From positions 1 through 37,560 of the forward strand of contig NW_026971823.1 of NCBI RefSeq assembly GCF_026151205.1: a DNA stretch of 37,560 nucleotides, given 5' to 3'. The notes beneath the pieces were generated by a model, which was given only the letters and a program-made list of their open reading frames with translations, ran no database searches and was not told where the DNA came from. The translations under genes were made by a program, and so were the position numbers. Origin of the DNA: Bolinopsis microptera. Its lineage: Eukaryota > Ctenophora > Tentaculata > Lobata > Bolinopsidae. Positions 1 to 9,865 of the stretch are shown piece by piece (the stretch's first letter is position 1; each line of letters begins with the position of its first letter).

Positions 1-1900
1 AATTTCAAAAAATTGGCCCCGGAATTCAACCCGGGAAATTTTCTTTTAAAAATGTTCCTGAAATGTATATTTTTGTTTAAATTCTTGCTAAGGGGCATCC
101 AGTCAGTACTCTCAGTAACCAGTGAATTCAACGGTCACTTGTTATCTGTCAGCGCATCTTATAAAGCCGTTCATGTGAGATTTAATTGTGTAACACAAAG
201 AGTCAAAGCAGCTGTCAAGACCACTGACAAGACAATGCTTTATTCTTTTATTTGTGAGCATTGCAAGCAGTACAGAGGTTTCTTGCTTTATTATAATTTT
301 GGTAAGCGAACCCGTTGTTTATGTTAACTCCCCTTAGGCTTATACCATTAACCAGGATTGAAACAAAGGCCATTAGCCATTAAAAACATTGGACATTTTC
401 CTCGGTTATGCCGACGCTACGAACTTATGAGAGCTGCAGATTTTTAACTTTATTTCTAAAACAATTTTTTCCGTTCACTCTTTTGTAAAAAGGCAATAGT
501 GAAAGGTTACGAATGGACGTTTTTGCAGAAAAACGTGGATTTTGGAGATAGCGGTAGGCGGGTCTGAATATGTTGTCATCTGTCCTTCCGTCCGTTACCA
601 TGCCAACCAGCGCGCAGTACGCAGCGCGCGAGGATTGCTTGCGGAGATGTGATGTATAGATAGCCTGTGGTCAATGAATGCGCGGCGCGACTGTGTGAGT
701 GTGTTTCAATGTATATAACGGTGTAATGTATAGTATTAGGTTATAAGCGGGCCAAGCTCAATTTGTACGTGGCATGTGTTATACTTATAGTATAGTGCAC
801 TGATGTGTATCAATATTATTATTATGAAGTGAGCTGATTGGAGCTTATATTTATAATTATAGTGAACGGAAATCTAGCGTCCGCCAAAACGAGACAAAGG
901 GCGCAATTCTTGTTATATTTGTGCTAGGTAAAGCGCAGTAAATTCTTGCAATGTGCGTTTTGATTTATTCCAACTCGTTTCTAGCTTTACTCTCTCTCTG
1001 TTCTGGTCAACGGTTTCTGGCCTCTTACGTTAAGATGGAGGCCTTCTCACCGTGCCCACAGAATGCAACTCCTGCTAGCTGCACGCCAGGACTCCCAAAG
1101 TATATACGAAATCATAAAATAATAAATATCAATGCAACAGACCCCTGGAGTCTTGAAGCTGTCACTACCTGTCTCAGAGCAAACCCACTTCCGTTGTAGT
1201 TCTTCTGCGGGTAGACAAGGGACTTCCGAGCAAGGTCAAAGCCTGGGAGATAGCTCTACTCATACAGCAGATCAATCAGTGACCTCTGCACTGCTCACAC
1301 AACATATCAACCAGTGACTGCTGCTCGCAGTTAGTCATACTGTAAGCACTTTCTTATTGTGTCCACATGGCTTTTAATATTATGATTGATAAAAACCCAT
1401 AATCAAGGATTAATCTCACTTTTATGGAAATTTCCAGCAGCCTTAAATTTTTTCTTCTTATTATCCGGTTCTGATCCAGCAAAATGCGGCAATCGGTTTT
1501 AAGGGAAAATATCTGAAGGAGCTAGTACGGGATAGTGGAAAAGAAGCAGCTCACCGTTCCAGATGGATCTCCTTGTTGTCAAGGAAGAAGGAGTGGGAGA
1601 TCAGGAAGGACCAAAGGTTGGAGCTCAACTCTCTAAACTGAGGCATTCCGCATCTTGGGTGAATATGCGTACGTCAACATACTAAACCCGAGTGAGGCAA
1701 ACCCTGGCAAACCCTGGTGTGGCCTAAACGGCACAGTCAGGTTTGTTGTCAACTCGCTGACTGTAAACCAAGGGAGAAGGTATATCCGTATTTCGCTGCT
1801 AGTGATGTAGTCCTTGGTCTGACAATCGACGCTTCTATGGTTTTTGACCAACTATATATGTACCATTGGGCTTGTGAAGCCGAACGGTTCAAGAAAGAAA
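1..1900. other. AT-rich region with no supportable gene
   Basis: I read both strands and found only short open frames with no recognisable domain, no tRNA-like fold and no transposon ends. A GC-richer patch with several GCGC motifs lies near 605-700. A 10-base direct duplication (CAAACCCTGG twice in a row) lies near 1697-1717. The stretch is probably intergenic or upstream flank of the receptor gene. Small exons of an unknown gene cannot be excluded by eye. Confidence 0.5.
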
Positions 1901-2083
1901 GGGAGGGAGAAAGATAAAGGGAGATGTTAGGGTGGTTAAGGCCAGTAGGTTGAGTGTTTGGTATAGGGAGATGTTAGGGTGGTTAGGGTCAGTAGGTTGA
2001 GTGTTTGGTAAGGGAGAGAGAAAGATAAAGGGAGATGTTAGGGTGGTTTAGGCCAGTAGGGAAGGGGGGGGGGGGGGGGGGGG
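1901..2083. repeat. Short tandem repeat of two module types, ending in G20
   Basis: A module of about 46 bases beginning GGGAGATGTTAGGGTGGTT and ending GTTTGGTA occurs at about 1919-1964, again at 1965-2010, and partially at about 2030-2060. A shorter module of about 18 bases (GGGAG, G or A, GAGAAAGATAAA) precedes the first copy at 1901 and recurs at about 2011-2029. So the order is short, long, long, short, long. The last copy runs into an uninterrupted tract of 20 G at 2064-2083. This is a small minisatellite with no coding content. Confidence 0.85.
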
Positions 2084-2765
2084 TTGGTAAGAGTCTTCTG
2101 GTTTTGGTGTACAGCATTTTAGCCACTCCGCAGTTTATTGACTGTGTCTCAACTATACTTCATACTTTCATAAAACAATGGGCAAAGAAGTGCTACAAGG
2201 AATTGGAGTGAAATAGAACAACAGCAATTAGGCAAATCTCGTGAGCAAGGCTCTCCCATCCCACACTACTAGTTCTACTATTTTCACTGTCTCACTTAAT
2301 GTACCAGTTCGTTTGCTTTTTGTTTATCAGAGAGAAATCCAAATACTACTCCTACCTTAAGGGAAATAAAGTTGGTTCACGATAAATGTTGTTACAAAAC
2401 TTTTGGTTACCATAATTTTAGTCATAAATTTCGCACATTTTCAGTCTACATCGATTTTAGTCACATTTTTTGACTTTTCGAGACCATTTTCCATTCCATT
2501 TATTTGATTTTTCCATTATTTAGCTAGTTACAAAAATGTAAACTATCTAAATAAACAAGATGCAGATACTGCCTGAATCCTGATGGGAAAAGGAAGTAAG
2601 AGAATGTGAAAGCATAAAAGCAGTGGATTAAACATGTAACAGCAGTTAAAGTAGTTCAGCAGTAGGAACGTCGATGTCATTATAATAATTATAAACAATG
2701 AAACCTAAATAATATTTATGTCATCTATTATGCTCTACTTAACATATTATCTAGATGATGCTGCG
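2084..2765. other. AT-rich flank and probable 5' leader of the receptor gene
   Basis: This AT-rich stretch has no long open frame and no recognisable element. Its last part would be promoter and 5' untranslated sequence of the receptor gene that starts at 2766 or slightly upstream. I could not pick out a convincing TATA box or initiator. Confidence 0.35.
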
Positions 2766-2868
2766 ATGAAACTCGCCATATTACTGATCCTGTTGAAACT
2801 TGGTAAATCAGATATATCCTTTTCACCACAGATTACAAGCTCATACAATGCAGATGCTTTGTCCGAAG
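2766..2868 (+). CDS. Exon 1: signal peptide of the LDLa receptor
   Basis: The ATG at 2766 opens a peptide starting MKLAILLILLKLGKS, a basic residue followed by a leucine/isoleucine-rich core as expected of a secretory signal peptide. It continues with a polar stretch to ...ADALSE. The frame ends in phase 1 at G2868, followed by GTAATT, a good donor (GAAG/GTAATT). Two in-frame ATGs lie upstream at 2718 and 2730, after an in-frame TAA at 2706. I prefer 2766 because it places the hydrophobic core at the N-terminus. Assignment to the downstream receptor is inference: it rests on the phase match with the acceptor at 6436-6437 (split codon GAC) and on the receptor's need for a signal peptide. Confidence 0.6.
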
Positions 2869-5688
2869 GTAATTATTACTTATATCATTACGCGTAAACA
2901 TTAAAATGGACTATCAGGCACGTAGCCAGGATTTTTCTTTGGGGGGGGCTCGGCGAGCGGAGCGAGCCGACGCGTCCAACCCAGCTGCGCAGTGAGCGAA
3001 GCGAGCAAGCTGTAGCATGAATCTGGGGGCGTAGCTCCCAGCGCACAGGGGTACTATAGTGCAAAGAAACTGCTGCTAACTGCTGCTAACTGCTGCTAAC
3101 TGTTGCTAACTGCTGCTAACTGCTGCAAATGGCGCGCGCGACAGCATGGCAGTTAGCAGCAGTCAGCCGAGCGTGCTTAATCACTTTACACAGAAGGACT
3201 ATATTGCAAAGAAACTGCTGCTTACTGCTTTAAGCAGCAGTTAGCAGCATTGAGCAGCAGTGAGCAGCAGTGAGCAGCAGTGGGCAGCAGTGAGCAGCAG
3301 TGAGCAGCAGTTGCAGCAGTTTTTAGCAGTTTGCAGTAGTTGTTAGCAGCTGCACGTGGCGTGCGTTGCGCAGTAAAGACACACATAAAACTGCTGCTAA
3401 CTGCTGCTAACTGCTGATAACTGCTGCTCACTGGTGCTCACTGGTGCTAACTGCTGCTAACTGCTGCCCACTGCTCACAGGAGGAGCAAAGTGCAAAGAA
3501 ACTGCTACTAACTGCTACTAACTACTACTAACTGATACTATCTGCTACTAACTGCTACTAACTGCTGCTAACTGCTACTAACTGCTACTAACTGCTACTA
3601 ATTTCTGCTAACTGCTACTAACTGCTACTAACTGCTACTAACTGCTACTAACTGCTGCAATCGCGCCCACGCATTGCACGCACCGTTTGCAGCAGTTAGT
3701 TATAGCAGTTAGTAGCAGTGAGCAGCAGTGGGCAGCAGTGAGCAGCAGTGAGCAGCAGTTAGCAGCAGTTAGCAGCAGTGAGCAGCAGTGAGCAGCAGTG
3801 AGCAGCAGTGATCAGCAGTGAGCACACCATTGAGCGCAGAATAGCCAAGAAAGGATATGTCCTAGGCGTCTTTCTGGATATAGAGGGCGCTTTCGGCAAT
3901 GTCTCGTTCAAGGCTATCTCTGAAGCAGTCAAGGCCACGAAAGTGGACTTGGCTACAGCGCAATGGATCATCAACATGGTAACCAATCGATTCATCACAC
4001 TAAATCGTAAGGATAAGTCGAAAAGGGTTCGGATCAGGCGGGGTTGCCCCCAACGAGGCATTCTCTCTCCTTTCCTCTGGAACCTGGTAGTCGATGATCT
4101 CCTTGCCTTTACTGCAAAAGTCATACCGGGTTACCTGCAAGCATTTGCGGATGATCTGTTGTCTCTAGCGGAAGGGAATGATTTAGACATCATCTGGGAC
4201 CTAACATGCAAAACTATTAAAACGATAGAGAAATGGTGCAAAACCAAAGAACTATCTATTAGCGCCCTTAAAACTCAGATAGTCATGTTTACCTGGAATA
4301 GTAAGTGGACTCTAAGACCTATAACAGTTGGCAACAACATTATAGGTCTGTCCAAGTCTGCTAAATTTCTAGGAGTGACCTTGGACAGCAAACTCAACTT
4401 CAATGAACATATCATCAACACCACCAAAAAAGCCACGGCATCCCTCATGCAATGTCGAAGAGCTGTCGGCCCCACATGGGGTATGAGCCCCAAAACATGC
4501 AAATGGATGTACATTGCTGTCATCCGTCCCATCCTATCCTACTGCTGTAGTATATGGATCAGGGCCACTCAAACGGACTACAACGCGAAGAAACTCAAAC
4601 GTGTTCAGGCATTGGCACTCAGAATGATGTCTGGTGCTATGCCAAGCACACCTTTTATCGCATTGAATCACCTCACCGACACTTCTGACATCATACCCAC
4701 CTAGAGCAACGAGAGACCTAACAACACCAACCATGATGCTGGGACGGCACTTCACCGTCACATCTCCTGAAGCCGATAACACTGAATATAGAAATTCACT
4801 TCAAAACACCATTGACAACATTACCAGTGAAACGATCACCTGCTACACTGACGGGTCACTCACAGACTCAGAATGCGGGGCTGGCTATATAATCACAACT
4901 GACAACAATAACACCACCCTTGAAGAAAGATCATTCAAGCTCCCTGATTATTGCACTGTTTACCAAACAGAGCTCACCGCCATCATTGAAGCTTGCAAAT
5001 ATCTCTCTACCTATACCAACACACATATCATCATATGGTCTGACAGTCTCTCATCTATACAAGCTATCTCTGCGCATTCAACGCGGAGTAGAACTACAAG
5101 AGACTGTTACGACTCTCTCAATGCACTCAGATCCAACAACACGCTAGAGATACGATGGATTGCAGCACACATTGGATTGTGGGGGAACGAAAAAGCAGAT
5201 GAGCTGGCCAAGCTTGGTACAATCAGTGAATCCACTTTGAAGTGTCCAATTCCCTAATTGCACAATCCTACATCAAGCGTCAAATCGACAACAAAGTCAA
5301 CAGACTGAATCAGGAAACTTGGTTAACTGACAGTCCCAGACACACCAAACTGACACTCGGCAACAAGCACGCCAAAATCATCAAAAACCTCAACACTACA
5401 CTCAGCTAGCAACAACAGACAAAATTACAGAACTGCAGTTCACCTCATCACGGGTCACTGCGGCTTAAACAAACACCTTCACACCATTTGCAAATCAAAC
5501 ACCAGTGCTTGTCCTATGTGCGGCGACGGAGAGGAAACTGTCTCACACTTCCTTGGACAGTGTCCGCTGTTGCCAGGACTAATACCTCTCTGTCAATGAC
5601 ATATTCGACAACCAACACATCACCACGATTGCCAATTTCTCAAACCGCACCAAACGCAATTTTTTCCGGGTGGGCCGCCGCGAACCCC

Positions 5689-5722
<34 letters not shown>

Positions 5723-8700
5723 CTACGTGCCTGTCGACTATATCAGTTTAAAGATAGTAATTTTTGGTTAAGTAAATTAATGAAAACCTTAGATATTTTT
5801 AATAAGGGGGTGCACGATAAAAATATACTTCCTCAGATTTTCAAAATTTGTGTACCATTGTTTTTTGAGACTGTGAGAATTTTTACAGTACCAAATTTTG
5901 TTTATACCTTTTTGAAATGATCAGTGAGTTTCGTCTAGGTGCCATATTTGGTGGTGCGCGGCTTTTGGAGCAAAATAAGGTGTAAAAGTCGCTTAATTTG
6001 ACAAAATTCGTTGATTTTTGTCGTATAGTTATGTCATATCTTCAGTTCCTGAGCATGACTCATGCTGGAAATTTGTCATAACCTTCCAATCATACTATAA
6101 CTACCGAACCTAAATAGTCAGGAGAGATTAAATTGGCCTTGATTAAGAGGTCTAAAAAATGACAAAATAGGTATAAATTCTTTGATAACTCAAATTCTGA
6201 ACATCGAAATTGCTCAAACTAATTTAGGTTCAGTAGAACATAAATGTTTAAGTTAGCTGACCAAATTTCAACAAAATTGTTATATGGGAAGTATTTTTAA
6301 CTTTTTGATTGTTTCCGAAATAATGTGCTGGCCGAAATACGAGCTAAAAAGCCATTCAATTGGTTAGCGCGCGCGCATTTTACGGTCGATGGCGCGTGAA
6401 AATAGTATTTTCACATCGCTCATAAAACACTTTGCAGACAAGACGTGCAGTTTCCAAGAAGAAAGAGGATTCTTGAAACAGGTATGTCCGAGGAATGACA
6501 AGAGGTTCTATAAGTGTCACAACACAGAGGAGTATTATCAGAGTTACGACTTCAACTTGGGAATGTCATCTTTATGTTCAAATGATCCGCACTATTACCA
6601 GGCCTGTGGTGATGCCAGTGCCACTGTGTCTAAAATAATATTGAGATAAAAAAATCAAAAAGTAACATTCTTTGTGCAGGATTTTTGTGTAAAACAACAA
6701 GGTACAGCATCATGAATTCATTACAATTAAAATTTCGTCATATTATTTGTAATGGAAAACGTGACTGTGTTAATACAAGATTAGATGAGGAGGGATGCAG
6801 AAAAATAAAACTGATAACTATGCCGAGTGGGGAAAATATAGCGTCAAAGCTAATCTGTAATGATGTTTGTGATCAGTTTTACTGTGAGGACGAGGCTACC
6901 TGTAACGGATATAGTTACGGTATGTATTGTGACGATAAGTATACACCAGGAATAGTAAACTACATTGCACCAGGCTATATATGTGATGGATCTGAGAGAT
7001 GTGATAACGGAGAGTCGAGGGCGAAGCTAACTGTACCGTTACTAATAAAACACAGTACACTTGTAAACATTACAGTACTGGATTTACAGTACCAGTACAC
7101 AACTTTACAAGATGTACAGTGGTAGCCGATTACAACAGCTACTGCAGTGATTATGCTTCATATCACACAAACTGTTCAGATCCCGCCAGAGTAGGGATAA
7201 GATGTTTTGTTAACGGATACTTGTCCTCTGTATCAAAATATATGATATGCTTTGGTGAAAAGGCAATATGTGACGATAACTTTGAGAACCAGTGCATACA
7301 AACCTCTAGTCAGTGTACTGTTCACAGACACTTAATGTGTGATGGTCAACCAGACTGCAATGATAAAAGTGATGAAACTGGATCGTATCTGCATCACCAT
7401 GACACTGGTAAAGTGTGAAAGACGTGTTGGTCAGAAAGGGGAACTCCCAATACCTCTAGCTTGGTTAAGAGATGGGTTTAAGGACTGTTTGAGTGTAATC
7501 GACGAAGATGACATTTGGCCTACTTGTGGGAGCACTAAATCATTAAGATATGTTATCAGCAATGACATCTCGTGTGAAAATGTGTACCTTTGTCCATGGG
7601 GTGACCCTGGATATGTGGAATTTAGTAAACTATGTGATGGAGTTGAAACATGTGGAAATGAAAATAAGGTCTGCTCTGAGTCCCGCAAACAACCGAAACT
7701 GTCCACAATTGTTTTAACAACTGACAAAAACCTGATAAAGCATTTATCATACTGCATAAAGGGGATAAAAAACACTAAAAACTTCAAAAATCATTGCTTC
7801 ACCATCAGTACGTTTATATTTTTAAATGAAATCGTTTACGGAGGAACCAATACAACGGTTATAATGCCAAATGTTACTCAAAATTGTGACCACATGTTTG
7901 GAGAACAATATTTTTACACTAGTTGTGCAGGAAAGTGTATCAACTCTTCCTGTCCACTGAAAACTATTTCTAGATATGAGGCGTGTCCAGGACAACATCA
8001 TAAAAGAATAGGGACGATAGCCAATAACAAATTCCTAACATTTGTCACAAAATCCTATGAAAATATTTATACGAATAGATATTTCGTCTGTGACAATAAT
8101 ATCATTTGCATTGATTATTCCCAAGTATGCAATCTCATCAATGATTGCGGGGGATGGTTCGGATGAGGACAGCTGCACAAATAACTTCAAATGTAACGGT
8201 AGCTACATACCAGTGACGAAGAAATGTGACGGATCATTTGACTGCCTGGATTTGACAGACGAATGCAATGACCAGTGCTCAAGACAACTTCTAGAAGGGA
8301 ATGCTCTCAAATGGTCATCGTGGGTTTAGAGGATTTTTAGCCGTCATGGCAAATCTTATCATCCTGTCCAAAAATGCTGGAACTTCGAAGAACTGTAGAA
8401 CTACCGTAGCTCTGTTTAATAAGTCCCTTATCATGATGATATCTTTTGGAGACCTTTTAGTTGGTATCTACTTATTCGTAATATCAATTTACGATGGTGT
8501 AATCTTCAAGGAAGAATATTGTACCCACAGATCGATGGGATTACCAGCATCCAATGTTCAACTATTGGAGTTCTAAGCACCATAGGATCGCAAGTCTCGC
8601 TTTTTGCTATGTGTGCATTGAGCCTCACCCGACTTTACGGAATACACAACTCCCTGAGAATTCCGGGAGAAGTGTCATTGGTAAAATCACTCCAAGTTGC

Positions 8701-9572
8701 AGGAGGTGTTTTAATGATGACGTTGGCGTCCATTGTCATTGCTGTAATCCCAATTACCTCCAAGTTTGAGGATTTTTTTGTTAACGGAGTGAAGTATGCA
8801 GAAGAGATTAAGGTATTTATTGGAACAATGAACAAGCAGACACTATTTGCCGTCTTTCAGGGATACTTTGGTAGAATGAAGGAAAGAACACTTAGCTGGC
8901 GTATGATCAACAAAATGATGTCCGAGATGTATTTTCATGATAATGGTTATCAAGACTACACAAAAACATTGAAAAGGTAGATTTCTTTGGAAACGATGGA
9001 GTTTGCCACTTCAAATATTTGTCAAAAAAAATGATCCACAGAGGCACTTGTATGGGGCAATTCTTGCCCTCAACTTTGTTTGCTTCTTTTTCATTACAGC
9101 CTCATACTTGATCATTGGCATCATATCTCGCGAATCTTCTAAACGTTTGACACAGTCAGGAGGGAACCAACAGATTTCACAACGCAATAGGAAAATGAAC
9201 TTAAGAATCGCCATCATTATCACTACAGATTTCCTTTGCTGGGTACCTTTCATAGTGATCTGTGTACTACATTCCCTTGAAGTTCTAGATGCAACACCCT
9301 GGTATGGCCTGTTTTCAATGATTATTCTACCGATAAACTCAGTCATAAACCCACTTATCTATGATGACACTGTAACGAAGCTTATTAGCGCACCTGCTCA
9401 AAGACTCGGAACCCTAATCACTGGTTCAAGAATTTACCGAGAGTTAAGGCTAAGATTACAACGATCATCACCAGTAGAGACCATTGAGATGAATTGTGTG
9501 GCAGTACAAGACGGTGAAGTTCCAGGCACAGCAGTGATGACTGAAATACGAGACAAACAAATAAATGATTAG
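2766..9572 (+). CDS. LDLa-repeat GPCR, GRL101-like (three exons, frameshifted)
   Basis: The gene encodes a rhodopsin-class G-protein-coupled receptor of the plasma membrane with an extracellular array of LDL-receptor class A modules. The type member is the snail receptor GRL101. Ligands are mostly unknown; lipoprotein- or peptide-like ligands are proposed for relatives. I join exon 1 (2766-2868, signal peptide), exon 2 (6438-6608) and exon 3 (6680-9572, ectodomain, 7TM and tail) because donor and acceptor phases agree at both introns and the LDLa cysteine pattern continues across the exon 2/3 junction. GRL101 itself has leucine-rich repeats between the LDLa array and the first helix; none is seen here. 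Exon 3 needs about seven single-base frame corrections (near 7020, 7385, 8150, 8325, 8555, 8965 and 9027). The copy is therefore a pseudogene or a real gene with indel errors; conservation of the residues between shifts favours a recently functional gene. The stop is TAG at 9570. Confidence 0.72.
2907..2914. repeat. Left target-site duplication of the hAT-like element
   Basis: TGGACTAT lies directly outside the left terminal repeat. TCGACTAT lies directly outside the right one at 5734-5741. Seven of eight bases agree, and 8 bases is the duplication length made by hAT transposases. Confidence 0.65.
3068..3825. repeat. 10-bp CTGCTGCTAA-type arrays in alternating orientation
   Basis: The unit is AACTGCTGCT or the variant AACTGCTACT. 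It runs forward at about 3068-3127, 3388-3478 and 3499-3659. It runs as the reverse complement (AGCAGCAGTG, AGCAGCAGTT) at about 3149-3164, 3231-3350 and 3688-3825. Forward blocks are repeatedly preceded by the same lead-in TGCAAAGAAACTGCT (near 3059, 3205 and 3492). The gaps between forward and reverse blocks at about 3130-3148 and 3660-3687 are short and rich in GCGC, so each pair could fold into a long hairpin. At 3231-3234 forward and reverse units meet with almost no gap (CTTTAAGC). Confidence 0.9.
3811..4704 (+). pseudogene. Non-LTR retrotransposon reverse transcriptase, 5'-truncated
   Basis: The frame encodes the palm and thumb part of a LINE reverse transcriptase. Motif A is LDIEGAFGNV (near 3865-3894). 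Motif B reads GCPQRGILSP, with R where the family normally has G. The catalytic FADDLL of motif C is intact near 4144-4161. A thumb region with KFLGVTLDSKLNF follows near 4360-4400. The endonuclease domain and N-terminal third of the transcriptase are missing: the frame emerges directly from the 10-bp repeat array, so there is no true start codon (the first M would be a GTG). The frame breaks at about 4690-4704. The polymerase would act in target-primed reverse transcription in an intact element; this copy cannot. Confidence 0.88.
4703..5257 (+). pseudogene. LINE RNase H domain (second frame of the same element)
   Basis: The frame shifts by one base relative to the reverse transcriptase and continues as ...RATRDLTTPTMMLGRHFT..., with an ATG at 4733 that is probably not a start. 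All RNase H landmarks are present: YTDGS near 4850, the glutamate in TELTAIIEA near 4965-4995, the aspartate in IWSDSLSSIQ near 5030-5065, and AHIGLWGNEKADELAK near 5165-5212. A C-terminal RNase H after the reverse transcriptase marks the I/Jockey-related, RNase H-bearing group of non-LTR elements. I cannot name the clade. The frame ends at TAA 5255, again through a shift. Confidence 0.85.
5258..5670 (+). pseudogene. LINE C-terminal region with Cys/His motif, broken
   Basis: Translation in changing frames continues the element. There is a basic stretch at 5278-5406 ending in TAG. A segment LITGHCGLNKHL...CPMCGDGEETVSHFLGQC follows at about 5444-5565, whose CxxC...H...C spacing is the zinc-knuckle-like motif found after RNase H in such LINEs. 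A last piece lies near 5598-5665. At least three further frame changes confirm decay. The sequence then passes without a visible poly(A) tail into the GC-rich right end of the hAT-like element. Confidence 0.7.
5692..5720. repeat. C29 homopolymer beside the right terminal repeat
   Basis: Twenty-nine uninterrupted C directly adjoin the GGCTACGTGCCTG end. The left end carries a shorter G8 at the comparable place (2941-2948), so the tract probably belongs to the element's ends and has expanded. Confidence 0.9.
5734..5741. repeat. Right target-site duplication of the hAT-like element
   Basis: TCGACTAT follows the right terminal repeat and matches the left copy TGGACTAT at 2907-2914 except for the second base. 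Confidence 0.65.
5742..6437 (+). other. Remainder of intron 1
   Basis: This AT-rich stretch has stops in all frames and no recognisable element. A short GCGC-rich patch lies near 6366-6375. It ends in the acceptor CACTTTGCAG at 6437. Nothing else is seen. Confidence 0.5.
6438..6608 (+). CDS. Exon 2: N-terminal cysteine-rich part of the receptor
   Basis: The acceptor CACTTTGCAG ends at 6437. The exon then reads (D)KTCSFQEERGFLKQVC... to ...HYYQAC, with five cysteines and no stop. It is open back to an ATG at 6389, but the upstream residues look like translated intron. The likely donor is at 6608/6609 (TGTG/GTGATG), in phase 1. Joining to exon 3 makes ...QACGFLCKTTRYS, which starts an LDLa-like module. 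A second phase-1 donor at about 6617/6618 (CCA/GTGCC) is possible and would add three residues. The resulting intron 2 (6609-6679, 71 bases) contains the stop that ends the exon 2 frame and finishes in TTCTTTGTGCAG. Confidence 0.6.
6680..8325 (+). CDS. Exon 3, first part: LDLa-like ectodomain
   Basis: About seven LDLa-like modules can be seen, each with the spaced cysteines and acidic Ca-binding end of the family. Their landmarks are: CNGKRDC near 6750; ICDGSERCDNGE near 6980-7015; ICFGEKAICDD near 7250; MCDGQPDCNDKSDE near 7337-7378; LCDGVETCGN near 7630; a module near 8080-8175 ending GDGSDEDSC; and KCDGSFDCLDLTDEC near 8222-8270. Several N-glycosylation sequons (NXS/T) occur in the stretch between about 7845 and 7960. 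The reading frame changes near 7020, 7385, 8150 and 8325. The change at 8150 is explained by five G at 8149-8153 where four would keep the CGDGSDED motif in frame. No leucine-rich repeat separates the last module from the first helix. Confidence 0.75.
8326..9572 (+). CDS. Exon 3, second part: seven-transmembrane domain and tail
   Basis: Helices are placed as follows: TM1 near 8325-8375 (FLAVMANLIILSKN), TM2 near 8425-8495 (SFGDLLVGIYLFVISIYD), TM3 near 8560-8640, TM4 near 8690-8755, TM5 near 9050-9120, TM6 near 9205-9275 and TM7 near 9300-9362. Family marks are visible: LTRLYGI at the end of TM3 (the DRY position), TTDFLCWVPF in TM6 (CWxP), and INSVINPLIYDD in TM7 (NPxxY). The loop EDFFVNGVKY after TM4 and the segment NQQISQRNRKMN before TM6 are as I know them from GRL101-like receptors. 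The cytoplasmic tail of about 70 residues ends at TAG 9570. Frame changes fall near 8555, in an A5 run near 8963-8967 and in an A8 run at 9024-9031. Confidence 0.8.
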
Positions 9573-9831
9573 CTGAGACAAAGAAGGGAGCTTATGACGG
9601 CATTCTGGGAGACAAAGCAGGATAAAAACGATCAAGTTAGATGATTTGTCTTGTAACATCCGATATTATGGACTTGTAGAATATGCTGCACAAGCAGATG
9701 AGTGATGGAAGAAGAGAAGAAGCGACAAAGGAAATATGACATTTGATAAAATTATTAAGGGGAGTCACTTTAAGTTTAACAAAACTACCTTGTCAACGTG
9801 AAAATTAGCTTTGAAAATGTGGATGCCTCCG

Positions 9832-9865
<34 letters not shown>

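Larger units (their letters stand above)
2915..5733. mobile_element. Composite non-autonomous hAT-like transposon in intron 1
   Basis: The element begins CAGGCACGTAGCC at 2915-2927 and ends with the exact reverse complement GGCTACGTGCCTG at 5721-5733. It is flanked by an 8-base duplication with one mismatch. CAGG-type ends plus an 8-bp duplication fit the hAT superfamily. The subterminal regions are alike in style: G8 at 2941-2948 followed by CGGCGAGCGG near the left end, and C29 at 5692-5720 next to CCGCCGCGAA near the right end. No transposase is encoded, so it would move only with help from elsewhere. The interior is arrays of a 10-bp repeat (3068-3825) and a truncated LINE (about 3811-5665). 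It lies wholly inside intron 1 of the receptor gene and would be spliced out. Confidence 0.68.

Noticed and set aside
13-327. Possible coding frame of 104 codons at the left end
   Set aside because: It starts at TTG, has no recognisable domain, and nothing in the context supports an exon.
1633-1917. Overlapping short open frames on both strands near 1.6-1.9 kb
   Set aside because: They are short, overlap each other and resemble no family; chance frames are likelier.
3222-3431. Minus-strand frame rich in Ala, His, Cys and Leu over the 10-bp arrays
   Set aside because: It is translation of the repeat units only.
3068-3825. A CRISPR-like array
   Set aside because: Units are 10 bases, contiguous, without unique spacers, and appear in both orientations in an animal genome.
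3759-4124. Minus-strand frame opposite the LINE reverse transcriptase
   Set aside because: It is a shadow of the plus-strand reverse transcriptase and of the repeat array.
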